Assembly (NCBI RefSeq): GCF_010667685.1
Contig: NZ_WHZW01000017.1
Location: 18,624-82,623 of the forward strand
Source: Bifidobacterium aerophilum
GTDB taxonomy: Bacteria > Actinomycetota > Actinomycetes > Actinomycetales > Bifidobacteriaceae
Length of the DNA: 64,000 nt
Reading direction: 5' to 3'
Position numbers and translations under genes: made by a program
Shown here: in pieces, positions 42,062 through 51,294 of the stretch
How positions within the stretch are numbered: position 1 is the stretch's first letter
Layout: every line of letters begins with the position of its first letter
The notes under the pieces: model-generated
What the model was told of the DNA's origin: nothing
Seen by the model: the letters and a program-made list of their open reading frames with translations, nothing else
Database searches by the model: none

Positions 42062-44665
42062 GTGAAGGCGATCGAATTCAACCACGGATGGGCGTACCGG
42101 CATCTCGACACGGACGAGGCGTTCGTGCCGGTGACGGTGCCGCACGACGCGATGCTGGCCGAGCCGCGCACGCCGCTGGCCGCCAGCGGACTCAACTCCG
42201 GCTGGTTCGAAGGGCGTGACTACGAGTACGTGAAACGGTTCACGCCGGACGCCGCGCTCGCGGGATCGTCCATGATCCTCGAATTCGAGGGCGTGTACCA
42301 CGACGCCGAGGTGTGGGTCAACGGCGAGCGGTCCGCGTACCGTCCGTACGGCTATACGAACTTCACCGTCGACGTGACCGACCGGTTCGTCGCCGGCGCC
42401 GAGAACGAGGTGCGCGTGATCGCACGCAACGCCGACCAGCCGAACTCGCGCTGGTATTCGGGCGCCGGCATCTACCGGCCGGTGACGCTGTGGGTCGCGC
42501 CGCGCGAGCACATCGCGCTCGACGGCGTGACCGTGCAGACGCTGTCGATCGGGACCGCGCTGGACATTTCCGGCGGCGTGCCCGAGCCGGCGCGCGTGCG
42601 GTTCACGGTCGAGACGACTGCGCCGGGGTCCGTGAGCGTCGAGGTCACGGCGGTCGATCCGTCACGGAGCGCCATCCCCGGGATCGACGGCAGCGCCGTT
42701 GCCGTCGACGGCAAGGCCGTCATCGAGCTCGACGTGCCGAACCCATGTTTGTGGTCATTGGACGAGCCGGACCTGTACTCGGCCCGCATCCGCTACACGG
42801 CGGCCGGCGAGACGGCCGACGCCGCGCCCGCCGCCGTCGACGAGACGACTGTCACCTTCGGCATCCGCGAGATCGCATGGGGCTCCGAAGGCTTCAAGAT
42901 CAACGGCGAACGCGTCCTCATCCAGGGCGCGTGCATCCACCACGACAACGGCGTGCTCGGCGCATGCGCGTACGCGGACGCCGAGGAGCGCAAGATCGCG
43001 CTCATGAAGGCCAACGGCTACAACGCGATCCGCTCCGCCCACAACCCCTGCTCGAAGGCGCTGCTCGACGCGGCCGACCGGCTCGGCGTGCTCGTCATGG
43101 ACGAATACATCGACCACTGGTACATCCACAAGACCCAGCACGACTACGTCGACCACTTCGACGAATGGTGGCGCCGCGACCTGACGGACATGGTCGTCAA
43201 GGACCGCAACCATCCCAGCGTCGTCCTGTACTCCACCGGCAACGAGGTCGGCGAAACCGCGCAGCCGCGCGGCATCGCCCTCACCCGCGAGATGACCGAC
43301 TTCCTGCACGGGCTCGACCCGACCCGACCCGTCACCTGCGGCATCAACATCTTCTTCAACTTCCTCACGACGATCGGCGTCGGCCAATACTCCGACAAGA
43401 AGGCCGCGAAGGAGGCCGAAGCCGCGGAACGCCGCCGCGAGGCCGGCGACCTCGATACGCTCGAGGACAAGCACACCGCCGTCGGCAGCGAGTTCTTCAA
43501 CAATCTCGCCGGCCTGCTCGGCGCGGGCTTCATGAAGACGATGGCGACCCTGCCGCCGTGCGACTGGGCCACGCGCGGCGCGTTCGCCAACATGGACGTC
43601 GCAGGCTACAACTACGGCATCAAGCGCTACGCCCACGACCTGCGCAAGTACCCGAAGCGGCTCATCCTCGGCTCGGAGACGTTCTGCTCCGACGCGTACC
43701 GGTTCCGCGAGTTCGCCAAGCGCAATCCGCGCGTGATCGGCGACTTCGTGTGGGCCGGCATGGACTACATGGGCGAGACCGGCATCGGTTCGTGGGAGTA
43801 CGAGGATTACGCGCCGCTTCGGATCGGCTACGGCTGGCTGACGGCCGGCTCGGGGCGTCTCGACCTGAGCGGACGGCCGCTCGGCGAGGCATATTACACG
43901 CGCGTCGCGCTTGAGGCCCCGGATGCCGACGGGCGACCCGACCGTGGCCCGTACCTCGCCGTGTGCCCGGTGAACCACACCGGCGACCGGCATTCGCCGA
44001 GCGCGTGGAAGATGAGCAACGCGATCGACTCGTGGGCGTGGAACGGTTGCGAGGGCCGGCGCGCGAACGTCGAAGTGTACGCGCGTGCGGCGTCGGTGGC
44101 GCTGCTGGTCAACGGCCGCGAGGTCGCACGCAAGGCGCTGCGCGGCGACTGCATCGTCCGGTTCTCCTGCGAGTGGGAGCCCGGCGAAGTGACCGCCGTC
44201 TCCTATGACGAGTCCGGGCGCGAAATCGGCCGGCGCTCGCTGCGCAGCGCGGGGGAGCGTACCGAACTGCGTGCCGCGGTCGAATGGCCGGTTGCGGGTG
44301 ACGGTGCATTGGTCATCGGTATCGACGAGTCGGTCGCCGACGGTGGCGTTCGGTCCGGTTCCGTGGCCGTCCGTCCCGGTCATCTGGCGTTCGTGCGCGT
44401 GCGCTACACCGACGAGTCCGGCATCACCAAGCCGCTCGAACGCGGCATTGTGCACGCGACCGTTGACGGCGGCGACCTGCTCGGCTTCGGCTCGGCCGCG
44501 CCGCACAATCCCGGCAGCTTCCTCGACGCCGACAGCGACACCTACTACGGCGAGACGCTGGCGGTGATCCGCGTGCCCGAAACCGCCGTCCGCGGCGATA
44601 CGGTTACGGCGACCTTCGCCGACGACGCGGGCCACCAGACCACGCTCGCCATCGCCGTCGCCTGA
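42062..44665 (+). CDS. GH2 glycosidase (beta-galactosidase-like)
   Basis: An 867-residue GH2 enzyme: sugar-binding domain (EFEGVYHDAEVWVNGE near 90), Ig-like domain, TIM barrel (INGERVLIQGACIHHDNGVL, YNAIRSAHNP) with acid/base Glu in TGNEVGE near 395 and nucleophile Glu in LGSETFCSD near 539, then two C-terminal beta domains. No signal peptide, so it is intracellular. The start is a GTG at 42062 with GAGGAGAAA upstream; the open frame further upstream lacks a ribosome site. The family includes beta-galactosidases, glucuronidases and mannosidases; the specificity here cannot be fixed by eye. It probably completes digestion of imported oligosaccharides. Confidence 0.9.
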   Translation: MKAIEFNHGWAYRHLDTDEAFVPVTVPHDAMLAEPRTPLAASGLNSGWFEGRDYEYVKRFTPDAALAGSSMILEFEGVYHDAEVWVNGERSAYRPYGYTNFTVDVTDRFVAGAENEVRVIARNADQPNSRWYSGAGIYRPVTLWVAPREHIALDGVTVQTLSIGTALDISGGVPEPARVRFTVETTAPGSVSVEVTAVDPSRSAIPGIDGSAVAVDGKAVIELDVPNPCLWSLDEPDLYSARIRYTAAGETADAAPAAVDETTVTFGIREIAWGSEGFKINGERVLIQGACIHHDNGVLGACAYADAEERKIALMKANGYNAIRSAHNPCSKALLDAADRLGVLVMDEYIDHWYIHKTQHDYVDHFDEWWRRDLTDMVVKDRNHPSVVLYSTGNEVGETAQPRGIALTREMTDFLHGLDPTRPVTCGINIFFNFLTTIGVGQYSDKKAAKEAEAAERRREAGDLDTLEDKHTAVGSEFFNNLAGLLGAGFMKTMATLPPCDWATRGAFANMDVAGYNYGIKRYAHDLRKYPKRLILGSETFCSDAYRFREFAKRNPRVIGDFVWAGMDYMGETGIGSWEYEDYAPLRIGYGWLTAGSGRLDLSGRPLGEAYYTRVALEAPDADGRPDRGPYLAVCPVNHTGDRHSPSAWKMSNAIDSWAWNGCEGRRANVEVYARAASVALLVNGREVARKALRGDCIVRFSCEWEPGEVTAVSYDESGREIGRRSLRSAGERTELRAAVEWPVAGDGALVIGIDESVADGGVRSGSVAVRPGHLAFVRVRYTDESGITKPLERGIVHATVDGGDLLGFGSAAPHNPGSFLDADSDTYYGETLAVIRVPETAVRGDTVTATFADDAGHQTTLAIAVA

Positions 44666-44718
44666 CCGCGTGCGTACGGCCGACCCGGTTTGTGCCGGCA
44701 CTCTCCGGCTTGCGTCGG

Positions 44719-44836
44719 TATCTTCCGTAAGTTCGCATGATCTAGACGACCGTGCGAACTTAGTGAGGAATATGCCGTCTGTATCCTCACTAAGTTCGCA
44801 GACCAGTCGTCGATTGCGCGAACTTAGCGAAGATAC
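44719..44836. repeat. REP-like array of four GCGAACTTAG motifs
   Basis: Alternating motifs at 44721-44737 (TCTTCCGTAAGTTCGCA), 44753-44769 (TGCGAACTTAGTGAGGA), 44784-44800 (exact reverse complement of the second) and about 44815-44832 (GCGAACTTAGCGAAGATA). Steps are 31-32 nt. The inner pair is a perfect 17-bp inverted repeat; the outer pair is near-perfect. It is closely related to the array at 59980-60089. It lies between the GH2 and TetR genes, which converge. Confidence 0.85.
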
Positions 44837-44907
44837 GGGCTTATCCGATGCGCTCTGCGCGGGCGAGCGCTTGGCCTGGCGGGGGCGGCCGGTCCGGCCG
44901 GTGCGCC

Positions 44908-45513
44908 TCAGCCCAGATAGCCGTCGATGTGCAGCGTCTGGGCTGCGACCTGCTTGATCACGACGTCCGGCGTCTCCGGATGCAGGCGGATCAGCGAGAT
45001 CAGGCCGACGATCAGCGTGTAGAACGTCTCGTGCACGTTGCGGATCGGCAGGCCGTGCAGCTTCTCGAAATCAAGCACGGTCGTGTCGCAGAAGTAGTCG
45101 GCGATGCGGTCGGCCGCGTGGTCGATGAACCTGATGTACAGCTCCGCGTTGCCCGCCTGCATGAGTTTCGCGCTGAACGGGCCCTCGTCGGCGATGATCG
45201 CGCGCGTGAGCCGCACGATGTCGTCAAGCGCCTTGTCGATGTTGCCGATCTCGCGCGATGCGTTCCACTGGTCGAGCTTGGCGAGCATCGTGGCGATCGC
45301 GTCGTCGATCACCGCGTCGGCCACCTCGTTCTTGTCGGCGAAATAGTGGTAGAACAGCGAACGCGTCATGTCGGCGCGCTCGGCGATGTCGCTGATGGTG
45401 AGCTTGGCGAATCCGGTGTCGAGGCAGGCTTCGCGCGCCGCCCGTACGATCTGCATGCGCCGTGCGTCGCCTCGTGTGGCGGCGGGCTGTGCGTTGCGTG
45501 ACTGCTGTGTCAT
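44908..45513 (-). CDS. TetR-family transcriptional regulator
   Basis: A 201-residue TetR protein. The N-terminal helix-turn-helix reads FAKLTISDIAERADMTRSLFYHYF (motif residues about 36-58, with Phe-Tyr-His-Tyr-Phe typical of the recognition helix). The C-terminal part is an all-helical ligand domain. AAGGAG precedes the ATG at 45513. Its promoter overlaps the dyad TTGACGTTGTGTCAA. The same dyad occurs upstream of the DUF5692 gene (18941) and the GPH symporter (60105), which defines a likely regulon. The ligand is unknown; a sugar or glycoside-derived molecule would fit. Confidence 0.9.
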   Translation of the reverse strand: MTQQSRNAQPAATRGDARRMQIVRAAREACLDTGFAKLTISDIAERADMTRSLFYHYFADKNEVADAVIDDAIATMLAKLDQWNASREIGNIDKALDDIVRLTRAIIADEGPFSAKLMQAGNAELYIRFIDHAADRIADYFCDTTVLDFEKLHGLPIRNVHETFYTLIVGLISLIRLHPETPDVVIKQVAAQTLHIDGYLG

Positions 45514-45581
45514 TGGGACGCTCCTTGTCGATTGCGGTCGTAGTGGCGCTGCATGGGCTGGGTGCGCTGCGATCTGCGGCC

Positions 45582-45610
45582 AGTCTAGAACGATGTTGAC
45601 GTTGTGTCAA
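45582..45610 (-). promoter_or_regulatory. Promoter and operator of the TetR gene
   Basis: On the minus strand TTGACA (complement 45605-45610) and TAGACT (complement 45582-45587) are 17 nt apart. The dyad TTGACGTTGTGTCAA (45596-45610) overlaps the -35 box, exactly as at the DUF5692 promoter. Autorepression is the natural reading. Confidence 0.75.
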
Positions 45611-45723
45611 AAACCGTCATTGCGCGGCGATTCCGGGCGGGACGGGCGATGGCGGGGGACGATGGGCGGGGAAAGCGAGGCGAGCAGTTCCGGTGCGCGC
45701 ACGCATGCGGAACCGGCCCTGTC

Positions 45724-47385
45724 TCAGCCCTTCTTCTCCAGCAGCGCGTACAGCGGCGCGTTGTTGTACGCGAACTTCACGTTGCCCAGTTTCGGCGTGG
45801 CGATGGCCGCGACGTTGGCGTACCACAGCGGGATTTGCGGCAGATCCTCAAGCAGGATCTCCTCGGCCTGCCAGTACGTCGCGTTGGCCTGATCCGCGTC
45901 CGTCTGGGCCGCCGCCTTCCCGAGCAGCTCGTCGACCTTCTCGTTCGCGTAATCGAACTCGTTGTACCCGCCGTCCGAACGGAACCGCAGCGTCAGATAG
46001 TTCTCGACGTTCGGATAATCCGGCGGCCATTCGCTGCCGTACGGCGAGGGGATCGTCCCGTCCACCGCGGCCGTGCGCAGTTCCTTGTGCGAGGTCCACG
46101 GATCGGCCTGCGCGTCGATGCCGAGCGTGTCCGCGATCTGGTTCGCCACGGCCTCCACCCACAGCCGGTTGTCGGAATCGGCGCTGTACGAGATTTTCAG
46201 CGTGCCCGTCCACGGCGAGATCGCGTCGGCCTGCTTCCACAATTGCCGCGCCCGCGAGGCGTCATGCCGCAGGTTCGCCGCGTTGGCGAGTTCGTCGCTG
46301 TAGCCGATGATCGTCGGCGCGGTGAAGTCGACGGCCGGCTCGCGCGTGCCGTTGAACACCTTGCGGCAGATCAGGTCGCGGTCGAGGGCCATCGAGATCG
46401 CCTGCCGCCGCAGACGCCCCTCGTCGCCGCTGAAATGCGCGAGCCGCTCGGGCACGTTCAGCCCCTGCGTCTCCGCGCCGGCGACCGTGTACGCCGTCAC
46501 GCCGTCCAGCTTGCGGTACACCGCGTACTTCGACGACGGCACCTCGTCGAGCAGGTCGAGATTGCCGGCGAGCACGTCCGCGAACGCCGCATCGGTGGAC
46601 GTGTAGAACCGGAACGTGAGCCCCGCGTTGTGCGCCGGCATCGCGCCGTGATAGTCGTCGTTGCGCACCACGTCGAGCTCCTGCCCGCGCGTCCACGACG
46701 AGAATCGGTACGCGCCGTTGCCGACCGGATGCTTGGCGTACGCGTCCGGATCGTCGTAGAACGAGGCGGGCAGCGGCAGGAACGGGACGTTGCCGACCCG
46801 CTCGGCGAACGCGGAATCGGGGGAGGACAGCGTGACCGTGAACGTGCGCTCGCCCGTCACCTTCAGGCCCGACAGTTGCGCGTTCTTATCGGATGATTTC
46901 TTCTGCAGATCGTCGTAGCCGACGATGTTCGAAAAATAGCTGGCGTTGATCTGCGCGTTTGCAGGATTCGCCGCGTAGCTCCACGCGCGGGTGAACGATT
47001 CGGCCGTGACCGGCGTGCCGTCGGTGAACGTCCAGCCGTCGCGTAGCGTGACCGTGTACTCGGTGGAATCCGCGTTCGGCGTGATCGATTCGGCGACCTC
47101 GTTGACCGGCTTGCCGTCCTCGTCGTAGGTGATGAGCCCGGCGAGCAGCGTCGACAGGATGCGGAATCCGCCCGCGTCGCCGGCGCCGCCCGGCGTCAGC
47201 CCGGTGCGCGGTTCGATCGCGTTGACCGAGATCGTGGACTGCGCGGCCGTCGTGCCGTCATCGCGTCGCGCGCCGCAGCCAGCGCACAGCGAGACGACGG
47301 CCACGATCGCGGCGGCGGCCGCCGCCAGACGCGTGATGTGCGCGACGTGCGTGACGCGGGAAAGGATGCTGTTCATGACTGTCAT
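45724..47385 (-). CDS. Peptide-type ABC transporter substrate-binding lipoprotein
   Basis: A 553-residue SBP_bac_5 (OppA/DppA-like) protein. The N-terminus has a hydrophobic signal ending VVSLCAGCGARRDD, with a lipoprotein-type Cys. Family blocks: TYTVTLRDGWTFTDGTPVTA-like segment, NPVGNGAYRF-like KHPVGNGAYRFSSW, RRQAISMALDRDLI and the C-terminal LLEDLPQIPLWYANVAAIAT. The start at 47385 has GGTGG upstream; an ATG three codons later also fits. No permease or ATPase genes accompany it, so it must serve a transporter encoded elsewhere. The neighbouring PepX gene on the same strand suggests peptide, especially proline-peptide, use. Confidence 0.88.
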   Translation of the reverse strand: MTVMNSILSRVTHVAHITRLAAAAAAIVAVVSLCAGCGARRDDGTTAAQSTISVNAIEPRTGLTPGGAGDAGGFRILSTLLAGLITYDEDGKPVNEVAESITPNADSTEYTVTLRDGWTFTDGTPVTAESFTRAWSYAANPANAQINASYFSNIVGYDDLQKKSSDKNAQLSGLKVTGERTFTVTLSSPDSAFAERVGNVPFLPLPASFYDDPDAYAKHPVGNGAYRFSSWTRGQELDVVRNDDYHGAMPAHNAGLTFRFYTSTDAAFADVLAGNLDLLDEVPSSKYAVYRKLDGVTAYTVAGAETQGLNVPERLAHFSGDEGRLRRQAISMALDRDLICRKVFNGTREPAVDFTAPTIIGYSDELANAANLRHDASRARQLWKQADAISPWTGTLKISYSADSDNRLWVEAVANQIADTLGIDAQADPWTSHKELRTAAVDGTIPSPYGSEWPPDYPNVENYLTLRFRSDGGYNEFDYANEKVDELLGKAAAQTDADQANATYWQAEEILLEDLPQIPLWYANVAAIATPKLGNVKFAYNNAPLYALLEKKG

Positions 47386-47449
47386 TGTTCCACCATTGTC
47401 GTCATGTGATGTTGCGTGGTCGTGCGGGGTGCGTAGGACGGTCCGCACG

Positions 47450-49483
47450 TCAGCGGATGTGCACGCTCGCCGGATCGACGGCGATGCGGCGCGTGCCGCT
47501 CGGCTTGACCGTCGCCTCGGGATCGACGCCGAACACGATCAGTCGCAGCTGGTCGCCGGCCGGAATCGTCCGTTCGAACGGTTCCATGTCGATCGCGTAG
47601 TGGTATCTGCGGCCGGGTTCGAGCCGGCGCTTCGTCCACGAGCCGTCGACGTTCTGCGCGTTCGCCCAGCCGCGCGTCAGCACGCGGTACGGTGAGGGCT
47701 CGTGTTCCGTGACGAATCGTTTGAGTTCGATCTCGGGGCCGTTCAGCCCGCAGCGCATCGACCCGACGGTCTCCTGCTCGCAGGTCAGCCGCTCATGCGC
47801 GCCGACGTCCACCAGCATCACGCTCAGGATCGCGGCGGGGGAGTCGAACGACGCCTCGAACTCGACGATCGGCCGTTCGCGGCCCAGCCGCGTATCGGCC
47901 GTAAACGGTGCCGTGTCGAATCGCAGTTCGTGCCGCGGCGCGGGATCGGACAGCACCAGTTCGTCGCGCCACGCGCCGAGCGAGGACTCCGGATTGGTGC
48001 GGTCGAACGCGGTCGCGTCGAGATCGTCGACGATCGTGACGGTGGCCGGGGTGCCGTGTCGTTCGTCGGCGATGCTTGCCTCGCCGCCGCCCGCCGGGCG
48101 GAATTCAGGCAGGTCGCCATGCTCCGGGAACCCGCCATCGTACGGCGTCCAGCGCCGCTGATCGACGTCGTCCTGCACCAGCGCGGCCGGAATGTCCGCA
48201 ATGTCGGTGTTGTCGTCGATCAGATAATGGTCCAGCCAGCGATGCGCGAGCGCGTTGACCGGATTGTCCGCAAGATCATGCGTATAGCAGTGCGCGCCGC
48301 GATGCAGCACCAGCGTCGTGCGCGTGCCGCGGCCACGCAGCACGGCGGCCAGACGCGTCGCCTGCGAGGGCTTGACGTTCATGTCGTCCAGCCCCTGCAC
48401 GATGAACGCCGGACACGGGCGTTCGGGCAGACGCTCCAGTTGGCTCAGGTAGTCGCGCTCCTGCCACCACGGATTGCGGTCGCCGCCGTCGCGGTCCATG
48501 CGCTCGCGGATGTCCGCAAGATGACGGTCGTACGCGGCCTTCGTCGCGTCGTCGATCCCGTCTCGCACGCGGCTGAAACAGTATTCGTTGAGCAGGTCGA
48601 TATCGTCGCCCTGCCAGCCCAGCGCCGGACGGGCCAGGCCGTTGCAGCGGTAGTAGTCGTACCAGTCCGAGATGCCGGCGACCGGAAGGATCGTCGCCAG
48701 TCCGCGCACGCCGGTCGCCGCGACCGCGACGCACATCGTGCCGAGATAGCTTTTGCCGGTCATCGCGATCCGGCCGCTCGCCCAGTCGGCCTTCACTTCG
48801 ACGTTGTCGGTCGGATTCGTGAACGCGTGCGCCCGGCCGTTCAGCCAGTCGATCACCGCCGCGAACGCCGCGGCCTCCTCGGGCGAGCCGCAGTCGTTGA
48901 ACCCCTGCGAGCCGCGCGTGCCGAGGCCGGCGCAGAACACGGTCGCGTACCCGCACGAGTTGTAGAACGCGTAGTAGTCGCTGATGCATTCGAGTTCGGG
49001 GAAATCGCAGTGGTCGGCGAGACCGGTGCCGGCCGTGGGGCGGGATTTCGTCGGGCGGAAAGCGGTCTGGGCGGCGGTCTGCGGCGCGGAATCAGCCGAA
49101 TCGTGCGGTGCCGTGCCGGTGGTGTCGGCAGCGGCGGCGTCCATCCCGTCCCCGCCGACCGTCAGCTCCACGTCGGTATCGTGCGGCGTGTAGCCGTCGT
49201 CGTCGCAGCCCAGCATGTACGGATCGGCCACGTAGATGGCCGGCACGACCAGCCCGTCCGCGGTTTCGCGCGGGCGGCGGATGTACACCGCGATCAGGTC
49301 GGCCAGGCCGTCGCCGTCGGTGTCCACTGGCGTTTCGACCCAGACGCGTTCGGTGATGCACGCGCGATAGTCGTACGTCGGGCTCGTCGGCGCGCTCAGG
49401 TGCCGCGATCCTGCAGTCGGTTGCGCCGCGGCCGCCCGGGTTGCGGGGGTCGGCTGCGATGCGGTCGATCGGTCGTCTGTCAT
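47450..49483 (-). CDS. Xaa-Pro dipeptidyl-peptidase / CocE-type S15 hydrolase
   Basis: A 677-residue S15-family alpha/beta hydrolase. The nucleophile Ser is in MTGKSYLGTM (about residue 245), followed by the family block ILPVAGISDWYDYYRCNGL, an acid in QGLDDMNV, a His in HRGAHCYTHD, and a C-terminal jelly-roll domain ending IAVDPASVHIR. This matches PepX-like enzymes that release Xaa-Pro dipeptides. A low-complexity Ala/Thr/Ser segment (about 110-145, AAAADTTGTAPHDSADSAPQ) is inserted before the catalytic core. No signal peptide; cytoplasmic. AGGA precedes the ATG at 49483. The peptide-binding lipoprotein gene follows 64 nt downstream. Confidence 0.85.
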   Translation of the reverse strand: MTDDRSTASQPTPATRAAAAQPTAGSRHLSAPTSPTYDYRACITERVWVETPVDTDGDGLADLIAVYIRRPRETADGLVVPAIYVADPYMLGCDDDGYTPHDTDVELTVGGDGMDAAAADTTGTAPHDSADSAPQTAAQTAFRPTKSRPTAGTGLADHCDFPELECISDYYAFYNSCGYATVFCAGLGTRGSQGFNDCGSPEEAAAFAAVIDWLNGRAHAFTNPTDNVEVKADWASGRIAMTGKSYLGTMCVAVAATGVRGLATILPVAGISDWYDYYRCNGLARPALGWQGDDIDLLNEYCFSRVRDGIDDATKAAYDRHLADIRERMDRDGGDRNPWWQERDYLSQLERLPERPCPAFIVQGLDDMNVKPSQATRLAAVLRGRGTRTTLVLHRGAHCYTHDLADNPVNALAHRWLDHYLIDDNTDIADIPAALVQDDVDQRRWTPYDGGFPEHGDLPEFRPAGGGEASIADERHGTPATVTIVDDLDATAFDRTNPESSLGAWRDELVLSDPAPRHELRFDTAPFTADTRLGRERPIVEFEASFDSPAAILSVMLVDVGAHERLTCEQETVGSMRCGLNGPEIELKRFVTEHEPSPYRVLTRGWANAQNVDGSWTKRRLEPGRRYHYAIDMEPFERTIPAGDQLRLIVFGVDPEATVKPSGTRRIAVDPASVHIR

Positions 49484-49563
49484 GCGTGGCGTCCTTACTG
49501 CTGGTTGCTGTTCGACTGCTCTGTGCTTGTTCGTGGGTATCGTCCGCGATGCCCACGACATGA

Positions 49564-49598
49564 ATGATGGCCTGCGACGGGCCGCCGCAGGCCATCAT
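49564..49598. terminator. Hairpin terminator of the MFS gene
   Basis: ATGATGGCCTGCG (49564-49576) and CGCAGGCCATCAT (49586-49598) form a perfect 13-bp stem with a 9-nt loop, 10 nt past the stop of the minus-strand MFS gene and upstream of the PepX start. Confidence 0.7.
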
Positions 49599-49608
49599 GC
49601 GGGCCGCG

Positions 49609-50946
49609 TCACCGTTCGGCGGCGGCCGTTTCGGTCGTTGCGGACTGTTCGGTCTTGGCGGTCTTGGCCGCGGTCTTCTTGCCCAGGCCGTGCTTCCTGA
49701 GGAACAGCTGCCACACGACGACGAACGCGGCGCCCAGCAGCAGCATGGCGATCAGGAACCCGAAGAAGTAGCGGTATCCGAGCACGCCCGGATGGCCGTC
49801 GATCAGCGCGCCGGCGAGCAGCGACACGAACACCTCGGGCAGGTAGCCGATGGTCGAGATGATGCCCGCGGCCGTGCCGGACACGCGCTGCGGGATCGCG
49901 CCCTCGTCCATCATCGCCCACGTCAGCGGGTAGTTGACGTTGTAGAAGAAGTAGATCACCAGGAAGATCGCCACGAACGCGATCGTGGACGACGCGTTGA
50001 GCGGCAGCAGCAGGATCACGAACGTGCCGGCCGCCATGATGAGGAACGAGATCAGCAGCAGACGGCTCGTGCCGAACTTGTCGGCCAGGTAGCCGCCGCC
50101 CACGTTCGAGACGGGCGTGACGTAGCGCTTCGCGGCGGCCAGCACCGCGCCGGCCGTCACGGACATGCCCAGCAGCGACGTGCCGTACGGCGTGAAGTAG
50201 TAGACCGACAGCGTGAACACGTAGTTGCAGAACGTGACCAGGCCGATGATCCAGATTGCGGGCATGCGCACGACGGTGCCGAGATCGCGGAACGTGACCT
50301 GCTCGCTCTTGTCGATCTTCGTGTCGTCGTCGCGCATCTTCCAGAACACCAGCAGGCCGGACAGGATGGTGATGACCGAATAGAAGACGATGACCTGCTT
50401 CATGCCGGCGATGTCGTTCTTGCCGTCGGCGTTGACGCCCAGACGGAACGCGATCACCGCGAGCGGCGTCATGATCGCTGCGACCACGCCGCGCGCGCCC
50501 TCGAACCAGCCGAAGGACTTGCCCTTGTCGTCGTCGCTGGACAGCACGCGTACGGCCTTCACGCAGCACGGCCAGAACGCGAACAGCGACGTGAAGCCCC
50601 AGAAGGAGTACAGGATCACCAGTTCGACGAAGTTCAGCGGCAGCAGGTGGACGAAACCGCCCAGGCCGGTGCCGACCAGCGACAGCGACAGCAGCAGGCG
50701 GATGCTCACGCGGTCCGCCAGATAGCCGCCGAACAGGTAGGAGATCATGCCGAACACGCCGAAGATGCTGCCGAACACGCCGATCTGCACGTTGGTCAGG
50801 TGGTACGCCTGCGCGTAGGCGTCGTAATAGTCGTAGTGGAAGTACGGCAGGCCGTAGATGATGGAGCCGCCGGCGGCGACCAGCAGGATCGCCACGAAGT
50901 TTCGGCTGGTTTTCTCGCCCATGCCGAGTTTGCGCAACAGACTCAT
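49609..50946 (-). CDS. MFS transporter
   Basis: A 445-residue 12-helix major facilitator protein. It has GGYLADRVSIRLLLSLSLVG and GGGYLADKFGTSRLLLISFL, the paired loop 2-3 and 8-9 signatures, and SFGWFEGARGVVAAIMTPLA in the middle, reminiscent of UhpT/GlpT-like or nitrate-type carriers. The C-terminus ends in a Lys/Thr/Ala-rich tail. GAGGAAA precedes the ATG. It is transcribed in the same direction as ApbE but 348 nt away, with a terminator behind. The substrate is not identifiable. Confidence 0.87.
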   Translation of the reverse strand: MSLLRKLGMGEKTSRNFVAILLVAAGGSIIYGLPYFHYDYYDAYAQAYHLTNVQIGVFGSIFGVFGMISYLFGGYLADRVSIRLLLSLSLVGTGLGGFVHLLPLNFVELVILYSFWGFTSLFAFWPCCVKAVRVLSSDDDKGKSFGWFEGARGVVAAIMTPLAVIAFRLGVNADGKNDIAGMKQVIVFYSVITILSGLLVFWKMRDDDTKIDKSEQVTFRDLGTVVRMPAIWIIGLVTFCNYVFTLSVYYFTPYGTSLLGMSVTAGAVLAAAKRYVTPVSNVGGGYLADKFGTSRLLLISFLIMAAGTFVILLLPLNASSTIAFVAIFLVIYFFYNVNYPLTWAMMDEGAIPQRVSGTAAGIISTIGYLPEVFVSLLAGALIDGHPGVLGYRYFFGFLIAMLLLGAAFVVVWQLFLRKHGLGKKTAAKTAKTEQSATTETAAAER

Positions 50947-51294
50947 CGTTTCCTCGCTTTCTCGTCTCTTGCTGTTCCGTTCGTCGCATCGCCGGCCGCT
51001 GACCGCCGTAAGTGTCGTCGTGTCGGCGGCGTCGGCGGACGGTATGACCGCGGATCCGTTGTGTCATCGGCTGCGACGGTGCGGAAACGTGAACAATGTA
51101 GCAATGCGACGTTGCGTGGGCATGATGCGTTCCGCGCAGTGAGCGGAATGACTGAAGCGGTTGCGTCGGGCGAGCGCGAGGAGCGCGTATGCGGAATATG
51201 TGGTGGACGGCATGGCACGGTCAGCGCGGGCCTGATGCGCCGGTGCGCGAGTCGATGCGGGTGCCGGTCGACTGGTTCGGTCAGCGTGGTTCGG
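50947..51294. other. Gene-free gap between ApbE and MFS genes
   Basis: No gene is supported. The left part must carry the MFS promoter (AT-richer stretch around 51085-51115 containing GTGAACAATGTAGCAATG). The right end, next to the ApbE stop, has a short direct repeat GGTTCGGTCAG at about 51274 and 51289. Confidence 0.5.

Noticed and set aside
45604..49567. Long plus-strand frames opposite the peptide-binding protein and PepX
   Set aside because: Arg/Val-rich shadows of the minus-strand genes, without motifs or start signals.
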